Shown here: one piece after another, positions 6,589 to 8,944 of the stretch
Layout of the letters: the number at the start of each line of letters is the position of its first letter
Numbering within the stretch: the stretch's first letter is position 1
NCBI GenBank assembly: GCA_002729015.1
Contig: PBVO01000097.1
Location: forward strand, 11,454 to 20,397
Reading direction: 5' to 3'
DNA length: 8,944 nt
Source: Candidatus Poribacteria bacterium
GTDB lineage: Bacteria; Poribacteria; WGA-4E; UBA9662
The notes under the pieces: model-generated
Databases searched by the model: none
Seen by the model: only the letters and a program-made list of their open reading frames with translations
What the model was told of the DNA's origin: nothing
Translations under genes and position numbers: made by a program

Positions 6589-7377
6589 TTAACCAATTTT
6601 TATATACTGAGTGGCAGACAAAAACTGAGCCGTACGGGGATCCTGCGGATCATTGAACAATCGTTCGGGCGGACCAAATTCAACTATCCTTCCCTGATCG
6701 ATAAATATAACGTTGTTAGCAAATCGACGGGCAAAATCCATCTCGTGCGTAGCAATAATCATTGTCATTCCCTCGTCAACTAATTGTCGCATAACATCGA
6801 GGACTTCCGCAATTAGTTCAGGGTCTAGGGAAGAGGTTGGCTCATCAAACAACATTACCTTTGGTTGCATGGCCAATGCTCTAGCAATTGCGACTCGTTG
6901 TTGCTGACCACCTGATAATCGTGAAGGATAAGCATCTTTTTTATCAGCCAGACCCACTTTTTCTAATAATTGCAGACCTAGTTCATTAGCAATATTTTTT
7001 TTCATTTGCCTTAATAAAACTGGAGCCTCAATTATATTTTCTAGAGCAGTCCGATGAGTAAATAAATTAAATGATTGAAATACCATGCCTGTTTTGGCTC
7101 GTAGGGCTTGGACTTGATTCACATTAGTACTTTCATCTGCATGTGCTGTGATCTTTACACCATCAATTTGAATTGTGCCGCCGTGAGGTTGCTCCAAAAA
7201 ATTAATACACCGGAGTAATGTACTTTTCCCAGAACCGCTTGGACCAATTAAGCAGACTACTTCTGTAGTTTCTACGCTAAAAGAAATCTGTTTTAGTACG
7301 TGTAATGTACCAAAAAACTTTTCTACGTTTTGCACAGATACCATTGGGCTATAATCTGCATTATTCCGAGGTGTCAT
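6589..7377 (-). CDS. Polar amino-acid ABC transporter, ATP-binding protein (GlnQ/HisP type)
   Basis: The 262-residue cytoplasmic ATPase energises amino-acid import by the permease encoded just upstream. All nucleotide-binding elements are present: Walker A GPSGSGKST (45-53), Q-loop Q101, signature LSGGQQQR (154-161), Walker B VMLFDEPTS (174-182) with catalytic E179, D-loop SLDPE (183-187) and switch H211. The sequence around LLRCINFLEQP (54-64), TGMVFQSFNLFTH (96-108) and the C-terminal FGPPERLFNDPQDPRTAQFL are hallmarks of the polar amino-acid uptake subfamily (GlnQ, HisP, AapP). The length is usual, with a slightly long N-terminus before SVQNVEKFFG. The start codon shares one base with the permease stop (TAATG), so translation is coupled. 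The particular amino acid transported cannot be told from the ATPase. Confidence 0.96.
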   Translation of the reverse strand: MTPRNNADYSPMVSVQNVEKFFGTLHVLKQISFSVETTEVVCLIGPSGSGKSTLLRCINFLEQPHGGTIQIDGVKITAHADESTNVNQVQALRAKTGMVFQSFNLFTHRTALENIIEAPVLLRQMKKNIANELGLQLLEKVGLADKKDAYPSRLSGGQQQRVAIARALAMQPKVMLFDEPTSSLDPELIAEVLDVMRQLVDEGMTMIIATHEMDFARRFANNVIFIDQGRIVEFGPPERLFNDPQDPRTAQFLSATQYIKIG

Positions 7378-8204
7378 TATCGAACACTCTTTGAAAAATT
7401 ATCTTCAACTCGAGATTGAAATGTTGAAAAGATGATGGTCAAGACCCAATAAAACACTGCCGCAACTAAAAGTGCTTCGAGTTGTCGAGCATCACGACGA
7501 CCATGTTTCCCTGCTCTCCATAGGATTTCATGCACGAAACCGACGGTGGAAATCAGCGCAGAATCTTTTTGCATGGCAATAAACTGGTTTCCAATCGGTG
7601 GAATAATTAATCGCAAAGCTTGGGGAAACACAATTCTACGTAAAGTTTGACCGTTAGTCATGCCCAAAGCGTAAGCAGCTTCCCTTTGTCCAATGTCGAC
7701 GGACTCAATTCCAGCCCTAAAGATCTCCGCCATATATGCTCCATAATTCAGGCCTAACGCCAAAATCCCAGCTGTCATGGGACCCAGACGAATCCCAATC
7801 TGAGGTAAAGCAAAAAAGAGAAAGAAAATTTGTAACAACAATGGAGTTCCCCGTACCAGAGATATGTAAAAAGTAGACGTAGCATAAGCTAACGGGATTC
7901 TAGACATACGCCCCAGAGCACTCAGTAGAGCTAGCATGCTGGCCAATGTAATCGAAGAAACAGATAAAATTATGGTGATGATCACACCTCGGCCAATGTC
8001 TGGTCCTGAACGCTTGATGAACTCCAAGTCGAGAGTAATAGTCTTAATACGGAGACCAAATAGACTTATCTCTAGCCCACTAAAGAGAAACAACAAAAAG
8101 AAAAATAAAATCGACCAAGATACGAAGACTTTTAATTGGAACCGACGTTCTTTTCTTCGACGGATCTGGTCAACTTCGTAACCGAGTCTGTTGTCTGATG
8201 ACAC
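7377..8204 (-). CDS. Polar amino-acid ABC transporter, permease (HisM/GlnP type)
   Basis: The 275-residue inner-membrane subunit has a basic N-terminus rich in Arg and Lys (13-25), a first hydrophobic helix (about 27-42), a short external segment, then the BPD_transp_1 domain with helices at roughly 72-98, 108-134, 141-163, 197-218 and 243-262. The cytoplasmic EAA loop that contacts the ATPase is clear: EAAYALGMTNGQTLRRIVFP (175-194). SLVRGTPLLLQIFFLFFALP (115-134) and NYGAYMAEIFRAGIESV (153-169) are diagnostic of the polar amino-acid family. A single permease gene implies a homodimer, or a partner elsewhere. The start is GTG at 8204: no in-frame alternative exists before a stop, and GGAG (8209-8212) lies four bases upstream, rather close. 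It leads the tight gene string. No periplasmic binding protein is encoded in the window. Confidence 0.95.
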   Translation of the reverse strand: MSSDNRLGYEVDQIRRRKERRFQLKVFVSWSILFFFLLFLFSGLEISLFGLRIKTITLDLEFIKRSGPDIGRGVIITIILSVSSITLASMLALLSALGRMSRIPLAYATSTFYISLVRGTPLLLQIFFLFFALPQIGIRLGPMTAGILALGLNYGAYMAEIFRAGIESVDIGQREAAYALGMTNGQTLRRIVFPQALRLIIPPIGNQFIAMQKDSALISTVGFVHEILWRAGKHGRRDARQLEALLVAAVFYWVLTIIFSTFQSRVEDNFSKSVR

Positions 8205-8208
8205 AGTT

Positions 8209-8212
8209 CTCC
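8209..8212 (-). promoter_or_regulatory. Ribosome binding site of the permease gene
   Basis: GGAG lies four bases before the GTG at 8204, within CTGGAGAACTGTG. It supports the GTG as the true start, since the frame is closed by a TAG shortly upstream. The spacing is shorter than ideal. Confidence 0.55.
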
Positions 8213-8306
8213 AGGGTCTCTAACCTCCTGAGCATCTGAATACTGCTATTTGTTGAAAGCATAGACAGGAGATTAGACCATTTTCCAAGCAATTTACATT
8301 TTATCA

Positions 8307-8329
8307 TCCAATTTTTCCGCAAAATTGGA
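8307..8329 (-). repeat. Perfect 9-bp inverted repeat (hairpin or operator)
   Basis: TCCAATTTT (8307-8315) and AAAATTGGA (8321-8329) are exact reverse complements around a five-base centre, TCCGC on the plus strand. It begins one base past the TPR-gene stop codon on the transcript. As RNA it would form a stem of nine pairs, mostly A-U, without a U-run after it on either strand, so it is a poor intrinsic terminator. It could be an mRNA 3'-end stabiliser, a weak terminator, or a dimeric-regulator operator. Confidence 0.55.
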
Positions 8330-8330
8330 C

Positions 8331-8944
8331 TTATATCTGGTCAAACAAATCTTTGCAGCCTTGGATATCTACAGATAAATTTTCAAGACCGTTCTGCTTT
8401 ACCCAAGAAGTTATGGTGTTGTATAGAGCTAATGCGAAAATTTCATTACCGTTATTGTGAAGGGTTCGGATTTGATTCCTAATTGACTCCAAAGATTTAC
8501 GAAGTAGGTGTGTCGTTTCACAATTTCGACTTAGATCACAAGCATCGAGATGATACTTCACACCTTCTTGAGTACTACCTTGGTTAAACGCTACATTGCC
8601 TTGAAGAAGACGTAGTTCAATTACTGAAGCTAACAAATCAAAATTAGAGTGATCAAAGTTTCCAACCAGTACGTCAGCTTGCATCAGCATTGAGATAGCT
8701 TCAGCTGTGTTGCTTTTCTTGTTATATAAATTGTGCAGATTGATGAAGACTCGTAGGCGCCCATGCAGTGAACCACTTTCGCTGGTACTCGGATAGTGAG
8801 CTATTCTTCTGTATGACTCTTCTGCTTTTACCCAATGTTTACCTTTTTCATAGACTACTCCCAATAACTCATGTGCTTCTCGCATGATGTTATTGGCCTC
8901 GCTCAAGTCAATACTGGTTAGTTGGTGATAGTCTTGAATAATAG
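8331..8944 (-). CDS. TPR-like repeat protein (5' partial)
   Basis: The frame is open to the right edge, and 203 residues before the TAA at 8331-8333 are visible. A TTG at 8906 could start a 191-residue form, but the upstream codons are also open and continue the helical pattern, so truncation by the window is likelier. The sequence is alpha-helical with tetratricopeptide-like pairs: AHELLGVVYEKGKHWVKAEE followed by SYRRI, a second unit around VFINLHNLYNKKSNTAEAIS, and a third around LRLLQGNVAFNQGSTQEGVK. These match the TPR spacing of small-large hydrophobics with Gly and Tyr/Phe near the turn. The C-terminal 60 residues are helical without a clear repeat. TPR tails scaffold protein contacts and are often attached to regulators, kinases or cyclases whose catalytic part would lie beyond 8944. 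Its own role cannot be stated. A 126-base gap separates it from the permease gene. Confidence 0.72.
   Translation of the reverse strand, partial: IIQDYHQLTSIDLSEANNIMREAHELLGVVYEKGKHWVKAEESYRRIAHYPSTSESGSLHGRLRVFINLHNLYNKKSNTAEAISMLMQADVLVGNFDHSNFDLLASVIELRLLQGNVAFNQGSTQEGVKYHLDACDLSRNCETTHLLRKSLESIRNQIRTLHNNGNEIFALALYNTITSWVKQNGLENLSVDIQGCKDLFDQI

Larger units (their letters stand above)
8205..8330 (-). promoter_or_regulatory. Leader / probable control region of the ABC-peptidase gene string
   Basis: This is the longest gene-free gap (126 bases) and the only one big enough for a promoter ahead of nine closely packed genes. It is AT-rich at the TPR-gene end and contains the 8307-8329 inverted repeat. 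It also has an AGGAGG (8224-8229) too far (19 bases) from the permease GTG to serve it well, and the nearer GGAG at 8209-8212. I could not identify a convincing -35/-10 pair; TTGGAA and TCTATG with 17-base spacing is only a weak possibility. The regulatory role is inferred from position. Confidence 0.4.

Noticed and set aside
6713..6907. Plus-strand frame of 64 codons opposite the ATPase gene.
   Set aside because: It is antisense to the Walker B and signature region and has no domain.
7936..8181. Plus-strand frame of 81 codons opposite the permease N-terminus.
   Set aside because: It is the antisense shadow of a membrane-protein gene with no supporting features.
8224..8229. Strong AGGAGG Shine-Dalgarno match on the minus strand.
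   Set aside because: No ATG, GTG or TTG lies 5-12 bases downstream, and the permease GTG is 19 bases away. Treated as coincidental or auxiliary.
8170..8307. 45-codon minus-strand open frame from ATG 8307 through the leader into the permease gene, in another frame (possible leader peptide).
   Set aside because: Composition is unremarkable, the ribosome site is weak, there is no run of regulatory codons, and the overlap with the permease start is out of frame. A chance frame is likelier.
8307..8329. Intrinsic terminator for the TPR gene.
   Set aside because: The stem is mostly A-U and no U-tract follows on either strand, so it was listed only as an inverted repeat.
1..8944. CRISPR array, tRNA or rRNA gene, insertion sequence, prophage or defence island.
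   Set aside because: No direct-repeat array, no cloverleaf or rRNA-like segment seen by eye, no transposase or integrase, and almost every base is assigned to metabolic, transport or envelope genes.

Overview
The window reads as one chromosomal stretch of an uncultured bacterium with moderately low GC (roughly 40%, estimated by eye). Every convincing gene lies on the minus strand, so transcription runs from the high-coordinate end to the low-coordinate end. Sec-type signal peptides on several products, Shine-Dalgarno-like sites before only some genes, and frequent GTG or TTG starts are consistent with a Gram-negative-like bacterium. Nothing here fixes the phylum. The combination of a secreted P1/DmpA peptidase, a PhyH dioxygenase and a GH128 glucanase would suit a marine or sponge-associated heterotroph, but that is a guess.

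Layout in transcription order. (1) 8331-8944: 3' part of a TPR-like helical-repeat protein whose start lies beyond the window. (2) 8205-8330: the only sizeable gene-free gap, with a perfect 9-bp inverted repeat. It is the most likely site for the control of what follows. (3) 8204 to 6589: permease and ATPase of a polar amino-acid ABC importer, sharing one base at a TAATG junction. (4) 6587 to 5448: a secreted P1/DmpA-family self-cleaving aminopeptidase starting one base after the ATPase stop. (5) 5429 to 4620: a phytanoyl-CoA dioxygenase-like Fe(II)/2-oxoglutarate enzyme. (6) 4588 to 4025: a small membrane-anchored protein of unknown function. (7) 4010 to 2430: the bifunctional NAD(P)H-hydrate repair enzyme Nnr. 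(8) 2457 to 1615: a secreted GH128-like beta-1,3-glucanase overlapping nnr by 28 bases. (9) 1605 to 763: a divergent Crp/Fnr-type regulator. (10) 730 to the left edge: an exported DUF4097-like beta-repeat protein, 3' truncated by the window.

From the permease to the DUF4097 gene no gap exceeds about 32 bases, so the nine genes could be one polycistron or a few overlapping transcripts. The clearest functional link is peptidase plus amino-acid importer: a secreted aminopeptidase releasing amino acids that the importer takes up. The other genes have no obvious shared pathway. The Crp-like regulator is the natural candidate for controlling part of the cluster. I found no CRISPR array, rRNA, tRNA, transposase, phage gene or recognisable defence system. 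The less explained parts are the 187-residue membrane-anchored protein, the unusual features of the Crp-like regulator, and the 8205-8330 leader.
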